DNA of 64,000 bases from Shewanella fidelis ATCC BAA-318 (GTDB taxonomy: Bacteria > Pseudomonadota > Gammaproteobacteria > Enterobacterales > Shewanellaceae). The number at the start of each line of letters is the position of its first letter. Position 1 is the first letter of the stretch. The stretch lies in contig NZ_KI912460.1 of assembly GCF_000518605.1 (NCBI RefSeq), positions 191,741-255,740 of the forward strand. Reading direction: 5' to 3'. The notes under the pieces were generated by a model. It made no database searches. It was not told the DNA's origin and saw only the letters and a list, made by a program, of their open reading frames with translations. Of this stretch, positions 44,771 through 54,500 are shown in pieces. A program made the translations under genes and the position numbers.

Positions 44771-45235
44771 GTGCAAGTTACTCACAATTCAGCAGTATTG
44801 CGCTTTGTTACTGCAAGTGTTTTTGGCTTATTGCTACTAGGCTGTGAGCCCAATAACGAATCTATCACAGTGACACAGCCCGAAGATCCTACGCTTTGCA
44901 GTTTTAAAACTGACGTTTGCGCTAAAACTGTTGCTGATGTTGAAATCCAGTTAAGTCTAAACCCTTGGCAAGCCCCAAGCGAAAAGCCATTGACCATGTT
45001 TGTTACTACATCAAAATCAGTGACAGACTTAAAAGTGAAGTTGCAAGGTAGAGACATGTTTATGGGGGTTATTCCGGTAAATTTAGCTCAAACTGATAAA
45101 ACACACTATCAAGGAGAGTTCGTATACGGTTCTTGTAGCAGTGGTTATATGGTTTGGAGCGCAATTGTGAGCTTCACAATTGATGATAAAGAGTTGTTTA
45201 CTACTTTTGATTTCCTTGCCGATAATCCGGGTTAA
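44771..45235 (+). CDS. Small lipoprotein, possibly FixH/YtkA-like
   Basis: A 154-aa protein with a hydrophobic signal (VLRFVTASVFGLLL) and lipobox LLGC at about Cys25, so it is a lipoprotein. The mature part resembles a single beta-sandwich with four cysteines (in TLCSF, DVCAK and GSCSS, plus the lipidated one). The pattern GRDMFMG...YQGEFVYGSCSSGYMVWSA loosely recalls FixH/YtkA-like domains; this is a guess. The start is GTG at 44771 with AAAGG 9 nt upstream. It is divergent from ccoN, next to a perfect FNR box. Confidence 0.75.
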   Translation: MQVTHNSAVLRFVTASVFGLLLLGCEPNNESITVTQPEDPTLCSFKTDVCAKTVADVEIQLSLNPWQAPSEKPLTMFVTTSKSVTDLKVKLQGRDMFMGVIPVNLAQTDKTHYQGEFVYGSCSSGYMVWSAIVSFTIDDKELFTTFDFLADNPG

Positions 45236-45312
45236 CACACGATAAATGCTAATATAAGCGCACAGTTAGTCAGATTTCTAAAAGGGGATAGGCAATTCTA
45301 TAAAAGAGTTGT

Positions 45313-45327
45313 TGATAATCATTATCA
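45313..45327. promoter_or_regulatory. Perfect Fur box
   Basis: TGATAAT-C-ATTATCA is a perfect 15-bp match to the palindromic Fur 7-1-7 motif, 49 bp before the start of the Cys-rich small protein. Confidence 0.8.
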
Positions 45328-45376
45328 TTTAGGTATATTAAGCTTAACTCGTTCTTAATGCCTTGGAGCTAACGTT

Positions 45377-45619
45377 ATGGAAACTTCAACTCGACGATTA
45401 AATATTAGTATCCCTGAAGATAAAATCGCCCAGTTGATCCAACAAGGGCTGCTTTGCGCCGCTGACTTTAAATGCTTAGATACAGAAACCAAACAAGCCG
45501 TATGGCAGCTTTGTCTTTGGAGCTGTGAAAAACGCATTCATTGTGATAAGCAATGTCAGGAACACTGCAAATCAAAATGTAGTGGATCGTTAAATATTCT
45601 GACTTCTAAGGTTGTATAA
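45377..45619 (+). CDS. Small cysteine-rich protein under a Fur box (unknown function)
   Basis: An 80-aa protein with no signal peptide. The first 40 residues look like an ordinary helical segment (STRRLNISIPEDKIAQLI). Eight cysteines stand at 27, 33, 46, 50, 56, 60, 64 and 68; the last run is C-x3-C-x5-C-x3-C-x3-C-x3-C, placing them on one face of a helix, with His55 and His63 among them. This looks like a metal- or Fe-S-binding helix. GGAG stands about 8 nt before the ATG. I do not recognise the family; it is not FeoC or Bfd by sequence. The Fur box suggests expression under iron limitation. Confidence 0.8.
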   Translation: METSTRRLNISIPEDKIAQLIQQGLLCAADFKCLDTETKQAVWQLCLWSCEKRIHCDKQCQEHCKSKCSGSLNILTSKVV

Positions 45620-45803
45620 GGCTCACTAGCGACATTGATTAGTAGGCAATATTAATTACTCCAAGCTAGTTCATACGCGTACAAAAGTGCTTTTGCTTCC
45701 CCCCCTAAAGTGAAAGCACATTATTGAAATTGTTTTAAAAATTCCTGATTATCGCCAATCAGTATAAAATACTGCTATAGCTTATCTAATTTGACGGCGT
45801 TTT

Positions 45804-47096
45804 ATGCAACTACCACCTGTTATCCCGCTTTTTGACTCTATCGACTTTATTCAACTAGGCAACCCATTGGTTAACCAGCATATTACTCAGTTAAGTTTAA
45901 CTAAACTTGATGAAGCCGGCTTAGTTTTCGAGTTAGCAACAGACTGGTTGTTTGAACAAAAATACAATGAGAACAACTACAAAGCTTACCGGAGTGAATT
46001 GACGACCTTTTTGCACTGGTGCTTTGACGTAGTCGGGTTAAATGTCAGTGGAATTGGCCGCAAAGAGATTGGCCTATATGTAGATTATTGCCAGCAACCG
46101 CCAACCAAACTTATCGGTTACTTCAATGTAGCGCAGTTTAAGCTCGATAAGCATACAGGTGACAGAGTACCCAACCCGACTTGGTTACCGTTTAGAGGCA
46201 ATAAAAAAGACGGCCAAGTAACGCCTTATGTATTAAGTGAAAGTGCGCTTAAAACAAAAATTGCGATCTTATCGAGTTTCTTCAGTTATTTAATGAGTGA
46301 AGATTATTGCGAGAAAAACCCCGCACAAATGTGGCTAAATAAAAGTCGTTTTTCTTCAAGCAAAAAATATCGCTTAAATAGTGACGATGACAATCAACTG
46401 GCTTTTACCGAACTGCAATGGTCTTACATTATGGCAACCGTTGAAAAGCTAGCTAAAGAACAGCCGGAACTGCACCAACGCAGCCTATTTTTAATCAAAC
46501 TCATTTATTCATGTTACTTACGGGTTTCTGAAGTGTCGGCAAGGGCGGGGTATACACCGGTTATGAGCCAATTTAAGCACAACAGTCAAACCGGTATTTG
46601 GCGATTCCATATCCCTAAAAGTAAAGGTGGCAAGAGTCGAAGTGTGGCGATCTCTAAAGCATTATTAGCAGCACTCGTAGATTACCGACGCTACTTAAAG
46701 CTAAGTGATTATCCGTCAGCCTCTGAGCAGCATCCGTTAATCGTAAGGCAAAAAGCAGCCGGACGGGGCCGCGATGTAGGTATGCTAAACGCCAATCTTG
46801 GCATTCGTCAAATCCGCGAAGAAGTTGACAAAATCATTGAAATTGCTGCTAACAGTATCGAACGTGACGGCTTTGTGAGTGATGCTGAGCAAATGCGTAG
46901 CTTAAGTATTCATAATATTCGCCACACAGGCATCACCCATGACATCAATATTAATGGCAGACCACTATCGCATGTTCAAGCCGATGCAGGCCACGAAAGT
47001 ATCGATACCACCTCGCAATATTTGCATACCTCGCAAATAGAGCGCCATGAAAGTGCACAGAATAAATCGTTTGATAGGTTGCAGGGAATTGACTAG
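45804..47096 (+). CDS. Stand-alone tyrosine recombinase (phage integrase family)
   Basis: A 430-aa protein. The N-terminal SAM-like/core-binding domain covers about residues 45-180, and the catalytic domain has Arg near 240 (YLRVSEVSAR), Lys in KSKGGKSRSV, the HxxR box HNIRHTGITHD near 369-375, His in DAGHESIDTT near 395 and nucleophile Tyr in TSQYLHTS near 405. All catalytic residues are present. It is longer than XerC/XerD and carries an unusual insertion-rich core-binding domain. No phage, integron or plasmid genes flank it, and I saw no att repeats, so its target is unknown. Confidence 0.88.
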   Translation: MQLPPVIPLFDSIDFIQLGNPLVNQHITQLSLTKLDEAGLVFELATDWLFEQKYNENNYKAYRSELTTFLHWCFDVVGLNVSGIGRKEIGLYVDYCQQPPTKLIGYFNVAQFKLDKHTGDRVPNPTWLPFRGNKKDGQVTPYVLSESALKTKIAILSSFFSYLMSEDYCEKNPAQMWLNKSRFSSSKKYRLNSDDDNQLAFTELQWSYIMATVEKLAKEQPELHQRSLFLIKLIYSCYLRVSEVSARAGYTPVMSQFKHNSQTGIWRFHIPKSKGGKSRSVAISKALLAALVDYRRYLKLSDYPSASEQHPLIVRQKAAGRGRDVGMLNANLGIRQIREEVDKIIEIAANSIERDGFVSDAEQMRSLSIHNIRHTGITHDININGRPLSHVQADAGHESIDTTSQYLHTSQIERHESAQNKSFDRLQGID

Positions 47097-47342
47097 TTAC
47101 TTATATAAACAGCGATAAATCGATACCAATAGTAGTATGTCTATGCGCTGTAAAAGACTGTGTCGGAGCAATAGCACAATAGATCAATTTACAGTTTGAA
47201 GTAATTTAGGCGCTATTGTCACGCACTATTGTCAGCTTAACTGCTTTACATCAATGATGTTACATTGTTAATTTTCCACTCAGTCAATCGAGCGTAGGCA
47301 TTTGTCTAAGAAGCATAATAATAACAATAGGTCTCAGCAAAT

Positions 47343-47684
47343 ATGGCTTTTGAAAGGATCCAAAAACAAACTCATACAATTGCAGAGCAAACGGTAGTGG
47401 TCTCCTATGACCGCTTTACAACACGTTTTGAGATAAAGAACAAACAAGAGGTGATATTCTCTTCTTTAGTGCTATCTCCTATAAAAACATCAAATATAGT
47501 TATTAATAAACAACAGTTTACACTAAAAATATTGTGGTTTTTTTTGTGGCAATCACAATTGCTCAGTAGCAAAGGTATTGTGGTGCAGGAATTACTTGAG
47601 CGCCGCCGCAGAAAATCGATCAGCCTGCTAGTTTATTTTATGTTGATCATCAGCGTTAAAGTAGGCTTGGGTTTAATGGCATAA
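47343..47684 (+). CDS. Hypothetical protein with C-terminal membrane helix
   Basis: A 113-aa basic protein I do not recognise. Residues 1-55 look beta-rich and soluble. A hydrophobic stretch lies at about 60-72 (LKILWFFLWQSQLL), then a charged ERRRRK segment, and a clear membrane helix at the C-terminus (SLLVYFMLIISVKVGLGLM). The ATG at 47343 has only a weak AGG site. It lies between the recombinase and a GNAT gene without shared operon signals. It may be real but rests on length and composition alone. Confidence 0.55.
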   Translation: MAFERIQKQTHTIAEQTVVVSYDRFTTRFEIKNKQEVIFSSLVLSPIKTSNIVINKQQFTLKILWFFLWQSQLLSSKGIVVQELLERRRRKSISLLVYFMLIISVKVGLGLMA

Positions 47685-47801
47685 CACTAATTAGATAAAG
47701 CAAACTGCTTAAAATCAGGCTGATTATTGCCGTAAAATAAACTAACTAATAAAAAAGACGTCTGCTCCCTCTGTGGGGAAAGGGTTTGGAAAGGGGGCTA
47801 T

Positions 47802-48341
47802 ATGGAAATAAGACAAGCAACGCAAAAGGATTTAACAAGTTTCTTCAGTTATTTAAATGATCATTTGTCAGACAATGGTGTCGGCGATACCCATCTTTTT
47901 CAGCCGATGTCTAAAACCGAATCATCAGTGAATGAAGCAATGAAGGCTCGCTTTGCTGATGGCATTAACGTTGAATTATTTCAGCTTGGTTGGCGACGTC
48001 TTTGGCTGGCTTTAGACGATAACAACAAGATAGTAGGGCACATTGATATCAGATCCCATGCTGAAAGGCACACACAACATAGAGTATTACTGGGTATGGG
48101 GGTTGACCGTTGTGTTCGTAAACAAGGACTCGGCAAGCAATTAATCAATACCATGCTAGAGTGGGTCGCTAATCAACCCGTAATTGAGTTTGTTGATCTA
48201 TGGGTATTGTCAAATAACCTGGCAGCGCAAAAGTTATATTTAAGTACTGGCTTTGAAAAGTGTGGCGAGATCAAAGACATGTTTCGAATAGACGGTAAGT
48301 CATTGTCTTATACTGTTATGTCGAGACCTGTGGCTATATAA
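47802..48341 (+). CDS. GNAT family N-acetyltransferase
   Basis: A 179-aa acetyl-CoA-dependent acetyltransferase. The acetyl-CoA pyrophosphate loop is RKQGLGKQLI (Q/R-x-x-G-x-G/A motif, near residue 109), the preceding strand is HRVLLGMGVDRC, and the C-terminal NNLAAQKLYLSTGFEKCGE is motif B. The fold is complete. The acceptor (small molecule or protein N-terminus) cannot be told. A GGAAAGGGGGC stretch lies just before the start. Confidence 0.88.
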   Translation: MEIRQATQKDLTSFFSYLNDHLSDNGVGDTHLFQPMSKTESSVNEAMKARFADGINVELFQLGWRRLWLALDDNNKIVGHIDIRSHAERHTQHRVLLGMGVDRCVRKQGLGKQLINTMLEWVANQPVIEFVDLWVLSNNLAAQKLYLSTGFEKCGEIKDMFRIDGKSLSYTVMSRPVAI

Positions 48342-48554
48342 AGAGGTTGGTGAAAGAAAATAGAGTAGGGAGTTTGAGTCGCATTTAACCTGATATTGGA
48401 TGTTGTTTGCTCATTTTACGATTAAAACGACCAACAGTGCGGTAAGACTTTGAGACGCTTTAAAATGAAGAATCACTTTAAGCTTCTGTCGTATATAGTT
48501 TTTTGTGCGTCATTGAAACTTGGGCGATATATAGTAGGGCGTATACCTGAGACA

Positions 48555-48581
48555 TCTCTGTTGCTAAAAACCTAACAGAGA
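48555..48581. repeat. Perfect 8-bp stem
   Basis: TCTCTGTT (48555-48562) with AACAGAGA (48574-48581) and an 11-nt loop; no T-run follows. Confidence 0.5.
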
Positions 48582-48803
48582 AGGTGCAAAACCAGAGGCT
48601 AACCACACAGCCTTTGAACGAATTAAGATTGATATCCATTACACATGCAGAGCATTACTAAAGCTTTGGCTTATCGCTAACTAGCACTTAAAGGCCGTTA
48701 AATATCTAACTTTATTAGTAACCTAATTATCGTTCGCCAAAGCTAACATTATTGCTGAGGTAGTTTGAATCTGTTTTACGAGTCGTTTTTTGTGATCAGT
48801 TAA

Positions 48804-48827
48804 TGCCGATAAGTGACATTATCGGCA
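48804..48827. repeat. Perfect 9-bp stem, terminator-like
   Basis: TGCCGATAA (48804-48812) with TTATCGGCA (48819-48827) and a 6-nt loop, followed within 20 bp by AAAAAGGGCTTTTT. It may be a terminator facing the GNAT gene side. Confidence 0.45.
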
Positions 48828-49162
48828 ATTGGTTAAAAAGGGCTTTTTCAGTCCATCTGTTGCTGACTTTATCGTTTTGTTATTCACCTTGTAAGCTAAT
48901 CAATAAGTTATTTTATAGGCTTGAATTTGTGCAATTATCTTTGTGTAACCTAAAACAATGACAGGCAAATACGCCATGCAATAGCATGCTTACAAGAGAT
49001 TATGAGACTGAGCACTTCAGATTCCTGTGTACTGAAGGACATAGCTTTAGGCGAATACTTTTACGCGATTTGCACTCTAAACATAAGCGATAATTTATCG
49101 CAAATCTGCAACGGTTTACTAGGTTAACTTAGTTGGAAAGGCTTAAATTACACCGGTTGTTA

Positions 49163-49214
49163 CTATCTAAGTTTTGTTGAACGATTGCACTTGTGACTTA
49201 TGTCACTTAGATAG
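49163..49214. repeat. Nested inverted repeat
   Basis: Outer arms CTATCTAAG (49163-49171) and CTTAGATAG (49206-49214); inner arms GTGAC (49193-49197) and GTCAC (49202-49206). Confidence 0.45.
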
Positions 49215-49356
49215 CTTTATGCTTGATTTATGAAAACGTTGTTTTGAGCTAGTCGATTATCGCTTACTTTGATTTTTCGGCTCTCAATACTCGATTTTTA
49301 GCAAAGACAAATTAAGCTAGTTGATTGATTGTCATGCTGAATTGGGTGAAATTAAC

Positions 49357-49423
49357 CGTTGCGCTGTGTGGCTACTTTTAAAGTTTGCTTAGCACAGTGC
49401 ATCAGATTTCACGTAGCGCAACG
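49357..49423. repeat. Long-range 9-bp inverted repeat
   Basis: CGTTGCGCT (49357-49365) and AGCGCAACG (49415-49423) with a 49-nt interior that includes GCACAGTGC. Confidence 0.4.
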
Positions 49424-50371
49424 TAAAGTCTGAGTTAAATTCCGAATTTACTGGCTGTTATAGGCGTAATAAACAAATCATTTGGTCTTAGGTAATCAGA
49501 ACAAAACTGGCAGAAAACCAAGCTATATGTTTATTGCTGGCATAGCAAAGTCTTGCAACTGAATACGTCGCTTGCATTTACTTTGCTCATAACTGCTTAA
49601 TACCGGTGGGTGTTGTCAGAGATATGATTGAGCAAGCATGGGATAACTGAGCTCCGTTTTCATGTACAGAGTAACCACTGATTACCAAGTGTTGGCTAAA
49701 GCTCTCAAGCAAAAGAACTTACAGTTAAACATTTTCTAACTAGATAACGAACACCATTGATAAGAAAAGTAGCACCATATTGAGCAATCAGATTAAAAGC
49801 TATGTAAGGTTTAAACATTCAAGCTGATAAGTAAGCCAACTGAATTTCAGTTTAGGTCGATAAACCAAGAAAAGGTTTAGTTGAGAGAAATGAGGCCATT
49901 CTTACGGTTAATTGCCACCTCAGACACTGACATACAATTATGCGTACAATGTATATTATGTTAAATAGAGTCCGTGGTTAACTAGCTCTTTCTATACTTA
50001 TGGAAATTGTCAGATAATTTGAGAATCTCAGTCACGACTTTAGGATCTATTAGGTATCGATACTAACTATTGAGTCATCCTGTCGGTACATTTCTGGCTA
50101 CGCCTTTATAAGCTTACTTGCTCTTTTAAATGCTGTTTCTCATTCATATCGCTTTGTTTGCTATCAACAGGACTAAGTTAAGCCCTAACTTCCACTGAAT
50201 CATGGTTAAACTCGAGGCAAACATGAGTAACTGAACGGATTACATTGGAGACATGCTAACTCTAGTATCAGATTCTTCACTGAGCACTGAGTATTTATAG
50301 CCAAAGTGATAAGCGTTAAAACCGGAAACCTCGGCTTAAAATAACCTGCCTGAATTAATAAATTATTTCAC

Positions 50372-50635
50372 TTAACCTATTAGCCCATATTTACTTAAGA
50401 CATATAATGAAATGAAACCTATGAACAACCCTATGGCTCCTGTAATTATCATTTTTCGTACAAATAATTTATTCGGCTCATACCAGCTCTTCAGAAATAT
50501 ATGTGGAATTTGTAAAATCTCCATTTTCGTATAATCACTTTCCAGTTTTATTTTGTTCACTGAACTTGGAGCCAACAAAACCCCAATGAAAAGAGACAAA
50601 AAACATATACCTAACAAAACTAATATTATTATCAT
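50372..50635 (-). CDS. Small two-helix membrane protein after the Rhs core gene, putative immunity partner
   Basis: An 87-aa protein with membrane helices at about residues 2-22 and 61-82 and a charged middle. Its ATG (50635) directly follows the stop codon of the Rhs core gene with no gap, so translation is coupled. A small membrane protein right after a Rhs C-terminal domain fits an immunity protein for an envelope-acting effector, but there is no sequence match known to me. It could instead be an unrelated membrane accessory protein. Confidence 0.65.
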   Translation of the reverse strand: MIIILVLLGICFLSLFIGVLLAPSSVNKIKLESDYTKMEILQIPHIFLKSWYEPNKLFVRKMIITGAIGLFIGFISLYVLSKYGLIG

Positions 50636-51556
50636 TTAATTACTTCCTCCTGTTAGTACCACACCTTTGTCTTCCTCTACAGCAATACCTACAATAGGTA
50701 TATCAGCAGTTGCACCACCATTAACTCCCGGCCCGATAGAAAACTCTGCGCCAGTGGTTGTGCCACTAATATCTTGGCTAATTGCTCCCCCTGCTATTAC
50801 AGCATTACCGCCAACTTGAACATCACTCATTCCATTCTGGACATCTGTAACGCCTTCTTTAGTCCAGTTAAAGCCAACACTACCAGTTAAACTAGTTTTA
50901 AAGAAAGACTTTACAAATTTTCCAACTGAAAACTTTGAATTCTTACCTGTTCTAGGATCTTGCTCTGTACCAATTTCACCACCAACAGTACCATCTATAG
51001 ACAAACCAGCCCCATACTTCCCATTACCCGACATTCCCGGAAAGGAGAAGTTTGCTGAAATTTGAAACCCTTGAACAGAGTGGTCAATGCTATTTGGTAC
51101 AAGTTCCATTACAGCAGGAATATTTAAAGTAACAGAAAAGGAAAGAGCTTCTTTTCCATCAGGATCAATATATTTATAAGGATTGTTATTCGCATACGCA
51201 TAACGGTTAAAATTATGTACATTAGAGAAGCCTTTCGGATCATTCGAATAAAACCGCCCAATCAGTGGATCATAGTATCGTGCCTGCATATAGGTTAACC
51301 CTAGATCTTCATCTTGCAAGTGACCTGTATAACCTATACCCGCTTTTTCACCACCAAGACGCTTACCAAATGGTTCGTACACACTTCGGCTGATGACATT
51401 ACCTGCTTCATCGGTTTCCATTACTGGTGTACCTAACATGTCGGTATGTTGATAACGTATGGTTTGAGCGGCCTCAAGAGGACTCGTCATTAAACATAAA
51501 ATCAATAATAGTGTTGTTGATATATAGCGTATCCCAACATATTCATTAGTATTCAT
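50636..51556 (-). CDS. Rhs core-domain protein with own signal peptide and variable C-terminus
   Basis: A 306-aa protein. The signal peptide is MNTNEYVGIRYISTTLLLIL.. ending near PLEAA (residue 29-30). It is followed by the Rhs core domain: RYQHTDMLGTPVMETDEAGN, GYTGHLQDEDLGLTYMQARY and YDPLIGRFYSNDPKG, then YKYIDPDG, where Rhs proteins are usually cut. The last ~160 residues are Gly/Ser-rich (for example GAGLSIDGTVGGEIG) and are the likely variable effector domain; I do not recognise it. The ATG at 51556 has a G-rich site 7 nt upstream and overlaps the end of the large Rhs gene by 11 nt. Confidence 0.85.
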   Translation of the reverse strand: MNTNEYVGIRYISTTLLLILCLMTSPLEAAQTIRYQHTDMLGTPVMETDEAGNVISRSVYEPFGKRLGGEKAGIGYTGHLQDEDLGLTYMQARYYDPLIGRFYSNDPKGFSNVHNFNRYAYANNNPYKYIDPDGKEALSFSVTLNIPAVMELVPNSIDHSVQGFQISANFSFPGMSGNGKYGAGLSIDGTVGGEIGTEQDPRTGKNSKFSVGKFVKSFFKTSLTGSVGFNWTKEGVTDVQNGMSDVQVGGNAVIAGGAISQDISGTTTGAEFSIGPGVNGGATADIPIVGIAVEEDKGVVLTGGSN

Positions 51557-54500
51557 CGCCATTCCCCCCAATAATTGCTGTTTTAGTGGTTGAACCACCA
51601 CGGCCAACACACGTTAAACTTGCTTGATACAAGGCTCCATCATTTCCAAAGCTAATACCCATTTGACTTGTGCCAGTTAAAATTTTATTAACTGAACCAT
51701 TACGTAATATCTGACCAGAACAAGTTTCTGCTCCTTTAGTCGTCCATGACAATAAGTACCATTCAGGAAAATCAACAGGAGGCAAAGGCTCAAATTGTGA
51801 TTGCTTATATGGAGAGGGATATATTGGAGTAATGCATCCTAAATTTTTTCTACAGCCTCTATCACCTCCAAGATTATGGGTCGAAAATTTAAGGTTAATA
51901 CTGGGTTTAGCGATTGGTAATTCTGGAGGGGGCTGGTTAATATCTCCTATTAGATCTATTTCCGCAATGATTTGTTTACCTAAGTAAATGGTATCGGTCT
52001 TTTTTCCATTGGCTTTTTCACGATGTAACAGTTGCCCACCTTGGCTATATATACTGTAATCATTTTGTTTTTTTACTCGTCGATTATGACCGTCATAACG
52101 ATAAGCCAACCCTTTGGCTGCCGTTAATTGATTAGCATGGTTAAAGTTTAAATTATAGCGACCATTATGGATAACATTACCTCGGGAGTCATAACGATAG
52201 CGGTAAGCATATGCACCAGTTAGCCTGTCTAATTGATTTAAATGGTTATAATTATAATTAATAACTGAACCACTTATACTGCGACTCGTGATATTCCCTA
52301 AGCCATCATAACGGTAATAACCTCTTCCCCATTTACCATCAGCAGATAGCAATCTATTGACGCCATCATAACGCATATTATCAATGTCATTACTGCGGTC
52401 AATCCAGTCAATAACACCTACAACGTTATCATTTAAGTCGTAACGTGGGTCTATATTGAGTTTATGTCTGGCCCCCTTGAAGTCTTTTATCTCATCAATA
52501 CGCCCACTGGTATCCAAATTAATGTTACGGACAATGCCGTTACCATAAGTTAACTGCTTAATTGTCCCATTTGGATGATATTTAACATTGTTTGTATAGT
52601 TTACAGTACCTTCGTTCACCTTAGTTGGTTGACCAAGGGCATTAGGATAATAAGTTACTTTTCTTCCAGAAGGATATTTAAGTGATAATAGCGCTCCTAG
52701 ATTGTTATACGTCCAGTCAAGCGAAAAACTTTTACCATCCATCGATAAAGTTTCTTCTTCCAACAAATTGATTGAGTTGTATTTGTACTCCCAAGTGATA
52801 GCGCTGTTACCGCTACCTGAATTTAATGAGGACAAGTTACCATTCAAATCATAAGAGTAATTTTTATTAAGGCTTGGTTCCGGAAAAAGCTCAGTTCTAA
52901 GTCTACCTAAATTATCATATTTCATAATGACTTTATGTGAGGCTGGGACTGATGATGCTGCACAGCTATCACTGCCCCCATTAGTCCCTTCTGCTCGCCA
53001 TATTCTTTGGCCCTGAGCATTATAACCAAAAGCGGTTACCCCCGTTTCTGGTCGGTAGGTCTTACAGAGCTGCTGATGATTATCATACAAGTATTTCTCT
53101 GTGACCCCTTTTTGAGTAATACTCTTCACTTGTCCAAATTTGTTATAACTAATCTCTATATCGCTACTATCTGGCGCCTCAATTAAAGTGGGGGCATTAA
53201 AACTGGGATGACCATATGCGTAGTAAGTGCTAGTAGTGATGTTTTGATTAGCATCAGAGGTTTGTTTTCTATTACCACTTAAATATGTTATTTCTGTGCT
53301 AGAGTCATCGCTTTCTCGTTTTATAGCAGTTACACGCCCCAATGCGTCATATTTGGTTTCGACCCCCATCATATTGCTTGCGTTACCACTTGGGAAAGAC
53401 TCTAGTGTTGGTTTGTTTTCAAAATCATATACTGTTTGTTGGTACCTAATTGTATCATCATTACTTTTATCCCTTTCTTTGGTTAAAGTAGGTCGTAATA
53501 ATCCATCAAAATACCTAACTCGCTCATAATTCCCTTGAGTTACTGTTTGCTTTAATTGCCCAACAACAATTTCACTACCAGCAATACCATCGTCTGCATA
53601 ATTAACTTGTGTATAGTTAATTAATTTATCGGTCCATTTATTGTCACCATAATCAATTTTAGTGAGCCAGCCGATTGGATTATAGTTATATGTAGTTTTG
53701 TGTCCTCTAAAATCGGTAATACTGCCTGTCGTACCATCGCCATTAATTGTTGACTTAGCAATCATTGTATTAGTTGTACTTCCATTAACCGTATTGCAAG
53801 CGTTTGGGGTAGCACAAGGCAATGTTATTTTGCGAGCGCGGCCCCTATAGTAATCTTCCAATTTAGAATACCTAAGTCCACTTGAGTCATAGTCAATTCT
53901 TTTGATATTTCCATCAGGATGATACTCGCTAAATGTGGCTTGAAGTTTACCGAATTTTTTCACTTGGTATAATAAAGAAGCGTGTGCACTCTCTGGTGAG
54001 TAGTAGCTATATTCAACATCGGGGAAACTGCCGACCCCAACAGTATCTTTACTTTTTAACTTAGATAGAACCCAATGTGTTCGGTCATTATCGTACTTTA
54101 GAGAATACCTAACATCTTCACCGTTATTGCTCGTTTCGGTTATTGAAAGAGGTTTGTCAAAAGAGTCAAATTTATTTATTTTCTTTTCAAAAATATCACC
54201 GCTCTGACTCGTTTTCGTTTTATTCAAAATTGCTGCATTAATATTTAAAAATGAATTACCTTCAACGTGAGTCACAGAACGACTGCCATACGTCCCAGAG
54301 CGTTTGTGACTATACTCGATTTGTCTTAATAAATGTCCACTCTTACTGTATACCTCCTCAGCGACCGTTGTACCTTCAAGATAGCTATAATGGTCCCGAT
54401 TAATATAATGTATGGTTTTATCTTGATTAGGTGACGTTATCGTTGTTGTTTTAGTTAAATGTCTATCAACATTGCTAGGGACTGGAGATGGAATTTTATA

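Larger units (their letters stand above)
48342..50371. other. 2.0-kb gene-free region rich in stems
   Basis: I find no coding region on either strand, no tRNA or rRNA and no recognisable IS end. Stop codons are dense in all frames. Several perfect stems stand out: 48555-48581, 48804-48827, 49015-49037, 49087-49101, 49163-49214, 49838-49852, and long-range 9-bp arms at 48662-48670/48736-48744 and 49357-49365/49415-49423. It could hold a structured RNA, be a decayed region downstream of the Rhs locus, or be both. I cannot decide by reading. Confidence 0.5.

Noticed and set aside
46000..47100. Prophage or genomic island borders around the tyrosine recombinase
   Set aside because: No tRNA end, direct repeats or phage genes were found near it.
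48342..50371. Integron cassette array (attC sites) or CRISPR array in the gene-free region
   Set aside because: The inverted repeats differ in sequence and spacing, there are no cassette genes and no regularly spaced direct repeats. The recombinase at 45804 also lacks a recognised IntI-specific insertion.
51546..51610. Frameshift error joining the two Rhs genes
   Set aside because: The second gene has a complete signal peptide and a ribosome binding site after the overlap, which a simple frameshift of a fused gene would not produce.
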